A DNA stretch of 64,000 nucleotides from Leptospira bourretii (GTDB lineage: Bacteria > Spirochaetota > Leptospiria > Leptospirales > Leptospiraceae), in contig NZ_RQFW01000024.1 of NCBI RefSeq assembly GCF_004770145.1, forward strand, positions 62,001-126,000, read 5' to 3'. Positions within the stretch are counted from its first letter, which is position 1, and every line of letters begins with the position of its first letter. The notes under the pieces are model-generated. The model was not told the origin of the DNA. It saw nothing but the letters and a program-made list of their open reading frames with translations, and ran no database searches. Positions 1-8,597 of the stretch are shown here, one piece after another. The position numbers and the translations under genes are program-made.

Positions 1-812
1 TGGTAAAAAACAATGGGTAAGTCTTTGGACTTGTATTGATAAGAAATCCGATGTTCATACAAAACTAAAATTCCAATCACAGAAAGGATCAGGAAATACA
101 TAAGTCCAAGTCCGGCACTGGTCCCTGCATAAATAAAAAATACAAAAGAAAAACTATGGAGAATAACAGCGATGGCTCTTGATTTGGTTTCCCCTAAACG
201 AGAAGGAATACTATGAAGGTTTTCTTTGGCGTCAAAGTCCATATCTTGAATGGCATATAACACATCAAAGGCGGAAATATGGAAGAGTAATCCCAAAGAA
301 AATAAAATTGGAACCAAGTTCACGGTTTCTGTGATGGCAATCCAGGCCCCAAGAGGAGCAAGTGAAATTGCAAACCCTAAAACCAAATGGCAAAACAAAG
401 TGAATCGTTTGGTGAGTGAATAAAGGAATAAAACAAACAGTGCAGGAAAGGAGAGCAAAAATGCCAGTTTGTTCACAAAGAAACTAGCAAAGATAAAAAT
501 AAAAGAAGAAAGCCCAATGAAAAGAAGAGCCGAAAGTTTGGAAATTTTTCCAGAAGGAATTTCTCTATTTTGTGTACGGGGATTTTTTTCATCAATTTCC
601 GAGTCTACATAGCGATTAAATCCCATCGCGGCGCTACGGGCTGTGACCATACAAACAAGGACAAGGGCTCCGATCCGAAGCAAATCACCGGTATCTAGAG
701 TGGATTCTAGATAAGCTAGGAGGAAACTAATCCCAGCGAAGGGCAAAGCAAAGAGTGTGTGGGAAAATTTGACCATTTTAGCGTAAAGAATTAGATTTTT
801 AAAGAAGTTCAT
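1..812 (-). CDS. UbiA-family polyprenyltransferase (3' end outside window)
   Basis: Integral membrane prenyltransferase that attaches a polyprenyl chain to an aromatic acid in quinone biosynthesis. Translating the minus strand from the ATG at 812 gives about 270 residues still open at the window edge. The first Asp-rich motif reads NRYVDSEID (about residue 68) and the second DVLYAIQDMDFD lies near residue 190; both are hallmarks of UbiA enzymes that bind prenyl diphosphate through Mg2+. The N-terminus (FSHTLFALPFA) is typical of 4-hydroxybenzoate transferases and of the related MqnP enzymes of the futalosine menaquinone route; I cannot decide which. The site AGAAAGGATGCC precedes the ATG and supports the start. 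Transcribed away from the gene at 906. Confidence 0.88.
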   Translation of the reverse strand, partial: MNFFKNLILYAKMVKFSHTLFALPFAGISFLLAYLESTLDTGDLLRIGALVLVCMVTARSAAMGFNRYVDSEIDEKNPRTQNREIPSGKISKLSALLFIGLSSFIFIFASFFVNKLAFLLSFPALFVLFLYSLTKRFTLFCHLVLGFAISLAPLGAWIAITETVNLVPILFSLGLLFHISAFDVLYAIQDMDFDAKENLHSIPSRLGETKSRAIAVILHSFSFVFFIYAGTSAGLGLMYFLILSVIGILVLYEHRISYQYKSKDLPIVFY

Positions 813-905
813 GGCATCCTTTCTGCCCTTAGTTTAGACAGACTGAAGGTTTTTTGGTTCATTCAGATTCGATTTCTTCCGTTCTTAGAACCAAGGTCCC
901 AAATT

Positions 906-1739
906 ATGAATATCCGTCTTTCTTTTCTTGGAAGATCCCCGTTTCCCAGTGTTACATTCGGGATTTTTCTTCTCTCCACAGTTTCTTTTGCTCACCCAAG
1001 CTTAGAAGACCGGCCTTTGCGAATTTTTTTCCATTGTGGTAAGGAACTATTTACCAGAATGGATGAGGAAGGACGTGGGGGCCTCAGTGCCCTCCTCGGA
1101 TTTGTCGAACGAGAAAAAATGGATTTGGACTTAAAACGTGGGAAAGGGTACATGTTGTACCCTTTTACGCCCAAAGACAAACCTCTGGAGTTTCCATTTG
1201 ATGGATTCACCTTGGGAAAACCAAGAGAGATGAACCATGGCCCCGTCAAACTAGGTTTAGGTTCCATTCAAGAACTGATTGATGTCAAAAATATTGAGGA
1301 CTACGATGGTTGGATTGTTTATGTAAATAACGACGATGAAACTAAAATTCCTCTCCTACCTTGGCAAAACCACCCAGAACTCCCGCTCTTCCTACTTGTA
1401 GAAGGGAAACCAATGTCTAGGTTTCGATATTTATCCAATGTACACCAAATTGAATGTCCAAAAGACTATGGTAGACTCGGCACTTTGAATTTATTCTTTC
1501 GCAAACGAAACTTAATTCGTTTGGATTATAAATTAGAATCGATTAATTTAACAGATAGAAATCGTTCTTGGAAACAAAAAAAAGAATCGGAAACAGAAGA
1601 AGGTTTAGAGAAACCTACTCCGAAAACGAAGGACATAGGGAAGACAGAGGACAAGTCGAACAAAATGTCCGGCGTGCCTGGCAGTACTTACGACCGAGAA
1701 ATATTAGGTACAGAGATAGGTTTCGGCAAATCTCCTTAG
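906..1739 (+). CDS. Hypothetical secreted protein, 277 aa
   Basis: I do not recognise this family. The first ~30 residues are hydrophobic and end in a plausible signal peptidase site (TVSFAH), so it is probably exported. The middle is globular with no motif I can name. The last ~65 residues are charged and low complexity (Lys/Glu/Thr rich). There is no clear ribosome binding site before the ATG. The final 125 bp overlap the end of nth on the other strand, where the nth frame encodes its iron-sulfur cysteines. The tail here may therefore be a poorly constrained extension. The ORF is long enough to be real. Confidence 0.6.
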   Translation: MNIRLSFLGRSPFPSVTFGIFLLSTVSFAHPSLEDRPLRIFFHCGKELFTRMDEEGRGGLSALLGFVEREKMDLDLKRGKGYMLYPFTPKDKPLEFPFDGFTLGKPREMNHGPVKLGLGSIQELIDVKNIEDYDGWIVYVNNDDETKIPLLPWQNHPELPLFLLVEGKPMSRFRYLSNVHQIECPKDYGRLGTLNLFFRKRNLIRLDYKLESINLTDRNRSWKQKKESETEEGLEKPTPKTKDIGKTEDKSNKMSGVPGSTYDREILGTEIGFGKSP

Positions 1740-2256
1740 GAGTCATTTTCATCATCTCCCGTTCAATTTGAACGGGATCTGTTTTTTTGGTAAAACCCAA
1801 TCGTTTGGTAAGACGTTTCACATGGGTGTCCACAACGAATCCTTCCACCACTCCATAAATTTCTGCAAGCACCACATTGGCAGTTTTCCTTCCAAACCCA
1901 GGAAGTTTAATGGCCTCTTCCATCGTCTTTGGAATTTCTCCACCAAATTCGGAAAGAACCATCCGTGCAAATCCTTGGATGCTTTTGGCTTTGTTTTTAT
2001 AAAACCCTGTGGAGAATATTTTTTTCTCTATGGCCGTTAGAGGTGCCTTTGCAAAAGATTCAAGTGTGGGAAAGGTTCGAAAAAGTTCGGGTGTGACTTG
2101 GTTGACACGTTCATCAGTACACTGTGCACTTAAGATGACAGCAATTGCTAATTCATAAGGTTTAGTAAACGTGAGGGGAGTTTCTACTGCACCGAACTCC
2201 GCCTCGAGGAGACGGTAGACTTCGGTGACTTTTGGTGTTTTTCTGGATTGTTTCAA
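1615..2256 (-). CDS. nth: Endonuclease III (DNA glycosylase/AP lyase)
   Basis: Base-excision repair enzyme that removes oxidised pyrimidines and cleaves the abasic strand. The 213-residue length matches the family. The helix-hairpin-helix LPGFGRKTA carries the Schiff-base lysine (K124), followed by the catalytic aspartate in VDTHV (D143). The C-terminal [4Fe-4S] ligands follow the usual C-x6-C-x2-C-x5-C spacing (C192, C199, C202, C208). The start is TTG, chosen because the N-terminal alignment then matches typical Nth length and no ATG lies nearby. It is the last gene of a leftward run LOG/rpmB/nth, 23 bp after rpmB. Its 3' end overlaps the converging gene at 906-1739 by 125 bp. Confidence 0.96.
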   Translation of the reverse strand: MKQSRKTPKVTEVYRLLEAEFGAVETPLTFTKPYELAIAVILSAQCTDERVNQVTPELFRTFPTLESFAKAPLTAIEKKIFSTGFYKNKAKSIQGFARMVLSEFGGEIPKTMEEAIKLPGFGRKTANVVLAEIYGVVEGFVVDTHVKRLTKRLGFTKKTDPVQIEREMMKMTPKEICRNLSLYLIFLGRKYCQARRTFCSTCPLSSLCPSFSE

Positions 2257-2279
2257 TCCAAAAGTGCGCTTAAAAGAAT

Positions 2280-2564
2280 TTAAGCTGCTGGTTGTGCTTT
2301 TGGAGTGATCCCTACGTATTTTTTAGGAGTGATCGCAGCGATATCGCCACCGTGGTCTTTGATTGCCACTTTCAAACCTTTTTTACGAAGAGTTCTCAAA
2401 GCACGTGTAGAAATCTTAACGCGAACCCAACGGTTCTCGTCTTCTAAAAAGATTTTCTTTGTGATCACATTCACCTTCCAGATACGGCGGTTCTTTTTAT
2501 GAGAATGGGATACATTGTTCCCTGCCGTCGTTCCTTTTCCGGTTACTACACATGTTCTAGCCAT
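2280..2564 (-). CDS. rpmB: 50S ribosomal protein L28
   Basis: Large-subunit ribosomal protein. The 94 residues start [20 protein letters not shown], the classic L28 opening, followed by [12 protein letters not shown] and the basic [13 protein letters not shown] segment. The ATG is preceded by AAGGTAATAATT. It lies between the LOG-family gene upstream (18 bp gap) and nth downstream (23 bp), so the three are probably co-transcribed. It has a single Cys and no CxxC pair, so it appears to be the zinc-free type of L28. Confidence 0.97.
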   Translation of the reverse strand: MARTCVVTGKGTTAGNNVSHSHKKNRRIWKVNVITKKIFLEDENRWVRVKISTRALRTLRKKGLKVAIKDHGGDIAAITPKKYVGITPKAQPAA

Positions 2565-2582
2565 AATTATTACCTTGTTTCG

Positions 2583-3347
2583 CTATGTTTTTGTACCCTC
2601 AGAATGGGTCAATTCGAAACGAATCTTTTCCTGAAAGAAACGAAGTGCATCGATGGGAGTATCAGCAAACCCAAACAAATGGAGGTCTTCTTCAGAAATC
2701 AGACGCATCTCTGCCAGTTTTTTGAAATTGATCACACTAGTCCAAAATTCTGTCCCGTATAACAAAATAGGAATCCTGGATTTTTTTCCCGTCTGGACCA
2801 AAGTGAGGGTTTCAAATAGTTCATCAAAGGTTCCAAACCCACCAGGAAAGGCGATCATTCCCCGGCAAGTTTTCATAAACCAAAGTTTTCTCATAAAAAA
2901 ATAATGAAATTCAAAGGCAAGTTCTGGATCAACATAAGGATTTACATGTTGTTCATGAGGCAAAACAATATTTAGGGCAACGGATTTGGATCCAGCTTCC
3001 TTTGCTCCCCGGTTCCCGGCTTCCATAATCCCAGGCCCACCCCCAGTACAAATGTGTAAATTTCTATCTGGATTTTCCTGTTTGAACAAATCGGCCCATT
3101 CAGAAATCAATCGGGAAAACTCACATGCTTCTGTATAATAATGGCTCAAAGATTCAATCGGGGAAGGAGGATTTGTTTTGGGAGTTTCTGGAGAAGGAAT
3201 GCGAGCTGAACCAAACACAACAATTGTATCCGTGATTCCATGTGTTTGGAATTCCGATTTGGGGTGGAGGTATTCAGAAAGGATCCGAACGGGCCCCGCT
3301 TCATTTCCCCATAAAAAACTTTGATTCTCAAAGGCTAAATCATTCAT
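2583..3347 (-). CDS. LOG-family (TIGR00730-like) Rossmann-fold protein
   Basis: Relative of the LONELY GUY cytokinin-activating phosphoribohydrolases and other nucleotide 5'-monophosphate nucleosidases. The two diagnostic motifs are present: GGGPGIMEA and PGGFGTFDELFE. The second contains the catalytic Glu and the phosphate-binding loop. The reading frame extends upstream to about 3575, but that extension would run past the divergent gene's start. The internal ATG at 3347 gives a 254-residue protein of normal family length. The exact substrate is unknown. First gene of the LOG/rpmB/nth run. Confidence 0.88.
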   Translation of the reverse strand: MNDLAFENQSFLWGNEAGPVRILSEYLHPKSEFQTHGITDTIVVFGSARIPSPETPKTNPPSPIESLSHYYTEACEFSRLISEWADLFKQENPDRNLHICTGGGPGIMEAGNRGAKEAGSKSVALNIVLPHEQHVNPYVDPELAFEFHYFFMRKLWFMKTCRGMIAFPGGFGTFDELFETLTLVQTGKKSRIPILLYGTEFWTSVINFKKLAEMRLISEEDLHLFGFADTPIDALRFFQEKIRFELTHSEGTKT

Positions 3348-3435
3348 CTTGTTATCATAGATCGACCGAATGGTATAAAAAATGCGGAAAATCCAAAAAA
3401 CAATCTCGATCGCAATTTCCTTAGAACATCTCCCT

Positions 3436-4230
3436 ATGTCAGAGAGAGAATTGAAACAAATCTGTAAGGATTGGGAGGACCAAGGGTTTTCTTTTTTCCG
3501 CCCTATCGTGGTAATGGATTGGAACACAGAACCAAAAGCCTTGGGAAAGGCCAAGTTAAGTGTCAATGTATCCATTCGTTTATCATTTTGGCAAAGTCTC
3601 TACCACTGGATTTTTCCAAAACTTTATACCGAAAAAAAGTTAAACAAACTAACAGAAATTTTACGAGATGCTATTTTATTTCGGGAAAGAAAAACAGAAC
3701 CAAATGGGTTTTCTTTTTTATGGAACCAGTTTTGGAAAACTCCCCTTTCAATTGTTTGGCTGAATTTAAGTTATACAAAACTTCGAATGGATCTAAAATT
3801 AGATGAGAATTCCATCTCCCAATCCATTCCTCTCGTTTATACAGGTGAAAAAAAATTCTACTTCCGCACAGGATTTCTAAAAACCATCCACTACCGATGG
3901 ATCAAAAAAGAATTTACATTTCCATATCCTAAGTTTGCAGAAGTGTATGTCAAAACTCGAGACAAACACAGTGATGAAAGTATCGGTAGAGTATTTTACA
4001 CTTTTTTAGGATATATGCTCGAAAAAGAGACCGACGAATACCTGTTACCTTACTTTGGATTTCGTTCTGTTTTGCCTAACAAAATCAGAAACCAAATTCC
4101 TGATGATATATGGAAAGTGGTCCATCCTCAAATCCAATCAGAATGGAAGGAGGAAAATCTTTTTGAAAAAGAATTAGAATTTAGGACTGTCTACCAGGTT
4201 TCCACTTCTTCGCAGAATCATCCAAAATGA
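3436..4230 (+). CDS. Hypothetical protein, ~264 aa
   Basis: No family recognised. It is an aromatic- and basic-rich, probably soluble protein without a signal peptide or long hydrophobic segment. The start could be the ATG at 3382 or at 3436; I prefer 3436 because it leaves 88 bp for divergent promoters between this gene and the LOG-family gene. Neither start has a convincing ribosome binding site. The last 50 bp overlap the end of the small HTH gene on the opposite strand. Confidence 0.55.
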   Translation: MSERELKQICKDWEDQGFSFFRPIVVMDWNTEPKALGKAKLSVNVSIRLSFWQSLYHWIFPKLYTEKKLNKLTEILRDAILFRERKTEPNGFSFLWNQFWKTPLSIVWLNLSYTKLRMDLKLDENSISQSIPLVYTGEKKFYFRTGFLKTIHYRWIKKEFTFPYPKFAEVYVKTRDKHSDESIGRVFYTFLGYMLEKETDEYLLPYFGFRSVLPNKIRNQIPDDIWKVVHPQIQSEWKEENLFEKELEFRTVYQVSTSSQNHPK

Positions 4231-4390
4231 TAAAACGAGAGTTTTTTCCTATCACAACTTCATTGATTTTTTTATCTTGTAAAGCTCGGTAAACAGAAGT
4301 TCGGCTAGTGTTTTTCTTTTCAGCGAAATATTTGATCTCTAATAAATTTTTACTGATTTGTTTGCATGTATTCACTAGGGCATCTGACAT
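4181..4390 (-). CDS. Small helix-turn-helix DNA-binding protein, 69 aa
   Basis: A predicted helix-turn-helix lies at about residues 18-45 (EIKYFAEKKNTSRTSVYRAL), followed by a short beta hairpin (NEVVIGKNSRFIIL). This layout resembles the excisionase/MerR-like HTH_17 group that reads one DNA site with a winged helix. The start ATG is preceded by AGAGGTTAG. It is a free-standing small regulator with no integrase or phage gene nearby, so its role is unknown. It overlaps the 3' end of the converging hypothetical gene by 50 bp. Confidence 0.6.
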   Translation of the reverse strand: MSDALVNTCKQISKNLLEIKYFAEKKNTSRTSVYRALQDKKINEVVIGKNSRFIILDDSAKKWKPGRQS

Positions 4391-4447
4391 TGTTGGACTA
4401 ACCTCTATTACCTTAGACAGTTTGTTCGATAAAGAGATGAGATTTTT

Positions 4448-5344
4448 TTAAAAACGATCCAATCGAATGGAAAATTCGATCTTTTTTTCCGTCTTAGGTG
4501 CAATCGTTTTAGGATTACCACCAGGGAAGTGTAAAAAATTCCCAGTACCTGTCATAGGTTCTATCGCTATAGATCTACGATCTTGTGGAGTATATACCTG
4601 ATAAAACTCTCCACCTTGGATGATGAGTTTTTCTTTTTTATTCATAGAAAAAAGACCAATGTAAGAATTTTCTCCATCAATGGATGCGTATAAATCATCC
4701 AAGTTTTTTCCCATAAGAGTTTCTTCAGAATTTAAAATGATATCTTCTTTCTGAACTTTTTCTGGCAGAAGATAATCTCCTAACTTCACTTTGTGAAATC
4801 CACTTCCAAATAAAAAAAGATCATCAATGGATTCATCCTCATTCCATCGAAAGTATGGATGAATTCCTAAAGCAAATGGAAATTCTGTGTCAGATCCATT
4901 GGTCAGTCGGTAGATGACCTTTAACTCCGAGGGAAACAATTGGTAACATTCTTTCACTTGGATTTGAGAGAGTAAACTCCCCTTCCATGGTGCGGGAATT
5001 TCCATTTCAAATTCTGCATAAGAAACCCCATCTGAGATATTCTCTCCTACCAAATGCCGAGGTAGGTTGTGGTAGAGGCCGTGCAAAGGGATTCCGTTCC
5101 CATCAGTCAACCAATGGGTACTGGGATAAAATGGTTCCCGGGCCCAAGGGTTCGGTTCTAGTCGATTCACCCAAGGAAACATGAGAAAAGATCCGGAAGC
5201 GAAAAAAGGATCGGGGGCCTTGTGTCCCGAAACCACTGAGACGGATTTTCCGTCCACCGGGGACAAAAGATGCAAACCAAGCCATTGGCCACCGCCAGTT
5301 GGGTGGATTTCAAAACAAGACTGTTTTGTTTTCAGTTGGTACAA
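4448..5344 (-). CDS. Aldose 1-epimerase (GalM-like) family protein
   Basis: Sugar mutarotase-like protein of 298 residues, predicted cytoplasmic. Family landmarks are the central LHGLYHNLP segment with a candidate catalytic His, the GIHPYFRW motif with the second His, and the late EPMTGTGN loop holding the substrate-binding Glu region. The start is TTG at 5344 with a strong site GGGAGATAAATC eight bases upstream. It might act on a phosphorylated sugar (YeaD-like) rather than free galactose; the sequence does not decide. Divergent from sppA, with 55 bp between the start codons. Confidence 0.8.
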   Translation of the reverse strand: MYQLKTKQSCFEIHPTGGGQWLGLHLLSPVDGKSVSVVSGHKAPDPFFASGSFLMFPWVNRLEPNPWAREPFYPSTHWLTDGNGIPLHGLYHNLPRHLVGENISDGVSYAEFEMEIPAPWKGSLLSQIQVKECYQLFPSELKVIYRLTNGSDTEFPFALGIHPYFRWNEDESIDDLFLFGSGFHKVKLGDYLLPEKVQKEDIILNSEETLMGKNLDDLYASIDGENSYIGLFSMNKKEKLIIQGGEFYQVYTPQDRRSIAIEPMTGTGNFLHFPGGNPKTIAPKTEKKIEFSIRLDRF

Positions 5345-5399
5345 GATTTATCTCCCAAAAATGATTGAAGTCATAGTTTGCGATCTTAGAAAGGTTTGT

Positions 5400-6398
5400 A
5401 TGCCTTCAAGAAAGTCTTTTCTTTTCGTTTGTGTCGTTCTGCTTTCGGTTCTCTTTACCGAATCTTGTGTTATTGGAAACAGTATGAACCTGTTTCCGCA
5501 AAGTGGCAAGGCTGATTTCGAAGAGAAACTCATAGCCGGAAGAGATCAAGAAAAAATCGTGATTATCTCCATCGAAGGAATGATTACGGATGATGCCAAA
5601 GATTCATTTTTCGGTCCCCCGACGGAATCCATGGTCGCAAGGATCAAAGAATCCTTAAAATATGCAGAACGTGATCCTGATGTCAAAGCAGTGATTTTAA
5701 AAATCAACTCACCAGGTGGAACCGTAACAGCTAGTGATATCATTTACCAAGAAGTTTTGAAATTTAAAAATAGAAAATCCATTCCTGTTTTTGCAGGATT
5801 TATGGATACGGCTGCCAGCGGAGCTTATTATATTGCGATGGCCACTGATGGAATTGGTGCTCACCCAACAACTGTTACAGGTTCAGTCGGAGTCATCATG
5901 TCAGGGATCAACGTAAAAGAAGGTTTGGATAAAATTGGAGTCAAAGATCAGTCTTTTACTTCTGGCCCGAACAAAGCCCTTGGTTCACCAATTTCAGAAA
6001 TGACTTCAGAACAAAGAAAAATTCTTCAATCCATTATCGACAGTTTGTATGGAAGGTTTTTTGAAGTAGTCAAAAAAGGAAGACCAAACGTAGCAGAAAG
6101 TCGCCTCAGAGAGATCTGCGATGGAAGAATCTTCACAGCAGAACAAGCAAAGAAAGAAGGTATGGTTGATTTCATCGGATATTTTGATGACTTCGTTTAT
6201 CTAATCATGCAACACCCTAAATTCCAAGGAAATCGCAAAGGAGACCCACGGGTCATCACTTACCAAAGAGGAAAAGGCAGAGTTGATAACATTTACCAAG
6301 CCACTGATATTAATAAAAATCCGTTTTCTTTAGGAATTGCTGATAAAATTTTAGGAACGGGAACCAATGCTAAATTTCTTTATCTTTGGGATCTATAA
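5400..6398 (+). CDS. sppA: Signal peptide peptidase SppA (family S49)
   Basis: Membrane serine protease that degrades cleaved signal peptides. The short form (332 aa) has a hydrophobic N-terminal anchor (residues 6-22) ending at TESC, so it could also be lipidated at C23. The Ser/Lys dyad is S140 in TAASGAYY and K192 in GPNKALGSP; the spacing of 52 equals that of the Bacillus enzyme. The INSPGGTV oxyanion region is present. The ATG at 5400 has AGAAAGG upstream and begins a proper signal anchor, whereas the longer frame from 5181 would read across the divergent gene. Followed 19 bp later by the MBOAT gene. Confidence 0.92.
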   Translation: MPSRKSFLFVCVVLLSVLFTESCVIGNSMNLFPQSGKADFEEKLIAGRDQEKIVIISIEGMITDDAKDSFFGPPTESMVARIKESLKYAERDPDVKAVILKINSPGGTVTASDIIYQEVLKFKNRKSIPVFAGFMDTAASGAYYIAMATDGIGAHPTTVTGSVGVIMSGINVKEGLDKIGVKDQSFTSGPNKALGSPISEMTSEQRKILQSIIDSLYGRFFEVVKKGRPNVAESRLREICDGRIFTAEQAKKEGMVDFIGYFDDFVYLIMQHPKFQGNRKGDPRVITYQRGKGRVDNIYQATDINKNPFSLGIADKILGTGTNAKFLYLWDL

Positions 6399-6417
6399 TT
6401 TCAAGGCCAACTAATCA

Positions 6418-7845
6418 ATGTTATTTAATTCTATTCCCTATTTAATACTTTTTGCGTTAACTTATTTAATTTACTGGAATATTCCTCAAAAAGGTAGAAA
6501 ACCATTACTTGTAATTTCTTCACTTACCTTTTACGCTTATTTCAGTTTTCCTTTTCTGTTTCATTTCCTTTTGGTGATTTTAGTCAACTATGGATTTAGT
6601 GAATGGATTTTTCGTAAAAAAGACAAAGGGGAAAAATATAACCATCTACTCTTTGCCATTGTTGCGTTAAACTTAATCAACTTAGGATTCTTTAAGTATT
6701 TCTATTTTATTACAGGATCTTTGTTTTCTTTGACAGGTTATCCCGCGTTCAAAGAAATTTCAGGCTCTTGGAGTATATTTTTACCTTTAGCGATTAGTTT
6801 TTATACCTTTCAAATCATTGCTGTGCAGGTGGACATCCACCGAGGGATTATTGAAAAAAGAATGTCCGCTGTGGACTATTTTTTATTTATTCTTTTCTTC
6901 CCACAATTGATTGCAGGTCCCATCATGCGATCGCAAGATTTTCTTCCGCAACTCGATCATCCCACAATCGATTCAGACCGAATGAAAAAAGGTTTATTTC
7001 TGATCATTGGTGGACTTTTCAAAAAAGTGATCATTGCCGAAAACATTGCGCCCATCATCTCTCCGATCTTTATGGATCCGGCTAAATTCGACAGTTTTTC
7101 TATATTTTTCAGCGTAATTGCCTTCGCAGTACAAGTGTATTGCGACTTTTCAGGATACACCGATATGGCACGTGGATCTGCCAATTTACTTGGGTATGAG
7201 ATCCCAGAAAACTTCCAAGGCCCGTTTTTTTCTCAATCATTTCGGGAACTTTGGTCTAGATGGCATATTACTTTGTCATCTTGGTTAAGAGATTATATTT
7301 ATATTCCTTTAGGTGGAAGTAAGGGTTCAATCTTTCGTTCCAACCTAAACTCTTTTATCACTATGTGTCTTGGTGGACTCTGGCACGGTGCCAATTGGGC
7401 TTTTGTGTTTTGGGGCGCTTATTTAGGTGCATTGATTTGGGTGGAGAGGTCCTTGTATTTAGGCAGAGGGAAAAAGAAATTTCTACCGGACACTTTGCCT
7501 TTAGTGGGAATCATTCGTACAATTGTTGTGTTTATTATTTTTTCTTTCTCCGGAGTTTTCTTTCGATCAGCAGCCCGTGGAGAAGAATCCATGTCTGTTG
7601 CTTTTGAAATTTTCAAAGGTGTTTTAACATTTAGAAACACTGGGGAAACATTGAGTCGTGTAGATGAACTTCCTACCTTCATAGCTTTGGGACTTATGTT
7701 CAACTGGTTCCAATATTCAAACTTTGTGTATGAAAAATTAAAACCTTACCAAAATATTCTCCTGCCGATTCTATCAGTGGTCATTCTGCTTTTGCTTGGA
7801 ATTTTTGGAGATGGTGGACAAGATTTTATCTACTTCCAATTTTAA
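6418..7845 (+). CDS. MBOAT-family membrane O-acyltransferase (AlgI/DltB-like)
   Basis: Multi-pass inner-membrane acyltransferase of 475 residues that would move acyl groups across the membrane onto an extracytoplasmic acceptor. The conserved features are RWHITLSSWLRDYIYIPLGG and GGLWHGANWAFVFWGAYLG, the latter containing the invariant histidine. In alginate or teichoic-acid systems a SGNH-type partner (AlgX, AlgJ, DltD) normally follows. None is visible here, and the next gene encodes a lipoprotein of unknown type. The acceptor is unknown; surface polysaccharide or lipid is a guess. Site CAAGG precedes the ATG. Confidence 0.92.
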   Translation: MLFNSIPYLILFALTYLIYWNIPQKGRKPLLVISSLTFYAYFSFPFLFHFLLVILVNYGFSEWIFRKKDKGEKYNHLLFAIVALNLINLGFFKYFYFITGSLFSLTGYPAFKEISGSWSIFLPLAISFYTFQIIAVQVDIHRGIIEKRMSAVDYFLFILFFPQLIAGPIMRSQDFLPQLDHPTIDSDRMKKGLFLIIGGLFKKVIIAENIAPIISPIFMDPAKFDSFSIFFSVIAFAVQVYCDFSGYTDMARGSANLLGYEIPENFQGPFFSQSFRELWSRWHITLSSWLRDYIYIPLGGSKGSIFRSNLNSFITMCLGGLWHGANWAFVFWGAYLGALIWVERSLYLGRGKKKFLPDTLPLVGIIRTIVVFIIFSFSGVFFRSAARGEESMSVAFEIFKGVLTFRNTGETLSRVDELPTFIALGLMFNWFQYSNFVYEKLKPYQNILLPILSVVILLLLGIFGDGGQDFIYFQF

Positions 7846-7882
7846 ATCCTCACTTCTAAAAAGTAGAGCACAGAACAAACAA

Positions 7883-8539
7883 ATGGGAAGAAGACTTCCG
7901 ATGATTCTTTCTGTTTGTTTGTTATTCTTTAGTATCCAATGTGCGCCCAAAATTGATTGGATCCGCACTCTTCCTTCGGATCTTCCTCGAGATACCAAGA
8001 TTTCATTAGGTTTTTATATCCGGCCAACGGAAAAAAAATCGCCATATAACTCGAAAGAATTCCATTTGTATTGGAAAGAAGAAATCCAACTCAAACCAAA
8101 CAATCAGTTTGTAAAAACATGGAGTGAATGGAAGGTTTACAAAGACAATTCAGAATTCCATCAAAAAGAAGGAACGGGTACATTTGAAAAATCAGGAGAA
8201 TGGGTATTACTCAAAACAAATTCAATTTCCGAAATAAAATGCAAATCGACTCAAATTGATAAAACAATCCCCAAGGGAAAAGATTGGTTCTCCTTGTTTC
8301 CTTGTTCCCCTCAAACTTCAAAGACCAATCGCATCATAGACCATCGGTTGTTGTATTACTTTGATGGGAATTCTCTGTTTCCCTTACAATTTGAATCAGG
8401 TTATCATGAAGCCGACTTTGGAATTGCTTGGGAATCCGATCTGCCTTACACAAGATCAAGTTTGTTCGAAAAAGCTAAGTTGAAATATGGAAAAAAAGAA
8501 TTCCAACCCCACGTGTACAACCACGTGAAGTTGGATTGA
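7883..8539 (+). CDS. Putative lipoprotein, 218 aa
   Basis: No family recognised. The ATG at 7883 starts a basic n-region (MGRRLP), a hydrophobic core and a possible spirochaetal lipobox ending FSIQC at residue 20. Earlier in-frame starts (7796, 7811) lie inside the MBOAT gene and would bury this signal. The mature part is rich in Lys, Trp and aromatic residues and looks like a beta-rich extracytoplasmic domain. Its position 37 bp after the MBOAT gene suggests co-transcription and perhaps a role as partner or substrate. Confidence 0.65.
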   Translation: MGRRLPMILSVCLLFFSIQCAPKIDWIRTLPSDLPRDTKISLGFYIRPTEKKSPYNSKEFHLYWKEEIQLKPNNQFVKTWSEWKVYKDNSEFHQKEGTGTFEKSGEWVLLKTNSISEIKCKSTQIDKTIPKGKDWFSLFPCSPQTSKTNRIIDHRLLYYFDGNSLFPLQFESGYHEADFGIAWESDLPYTRSSLFEKAKLKYGKKEFQPHVYNHVKLD

Positions 8540-8555
8540 TTCGAAGAAGAATCAA
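8536..8555. other. 7-bp perfect inverted repeat at a gene end
   Basis: TTGATTC and GAATCAA are separated by GAAGAA, and the TGA stop of the preceding lipoprotein gene lies in the left arm. On the plus strand an A-run follows rather than a T-run. It therefore does not look like a standard intrinsic terminator, but it could still block exonucleases at the 3' end of the sppA/MBOAT/lipoprotein transcript. Confidence 0.35.
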
Positions 8556-8597
8556 AAAAGGGTAACCATCTCTAGAAAGAATCATTACATATAGTTT

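Noticed and set aside
5181..5399. N-terminal extension of SppA
   Set aside because: It overlaps the aldose-epimerase-like gene on the other strand and would place 70 polar residues before the signal peptide.
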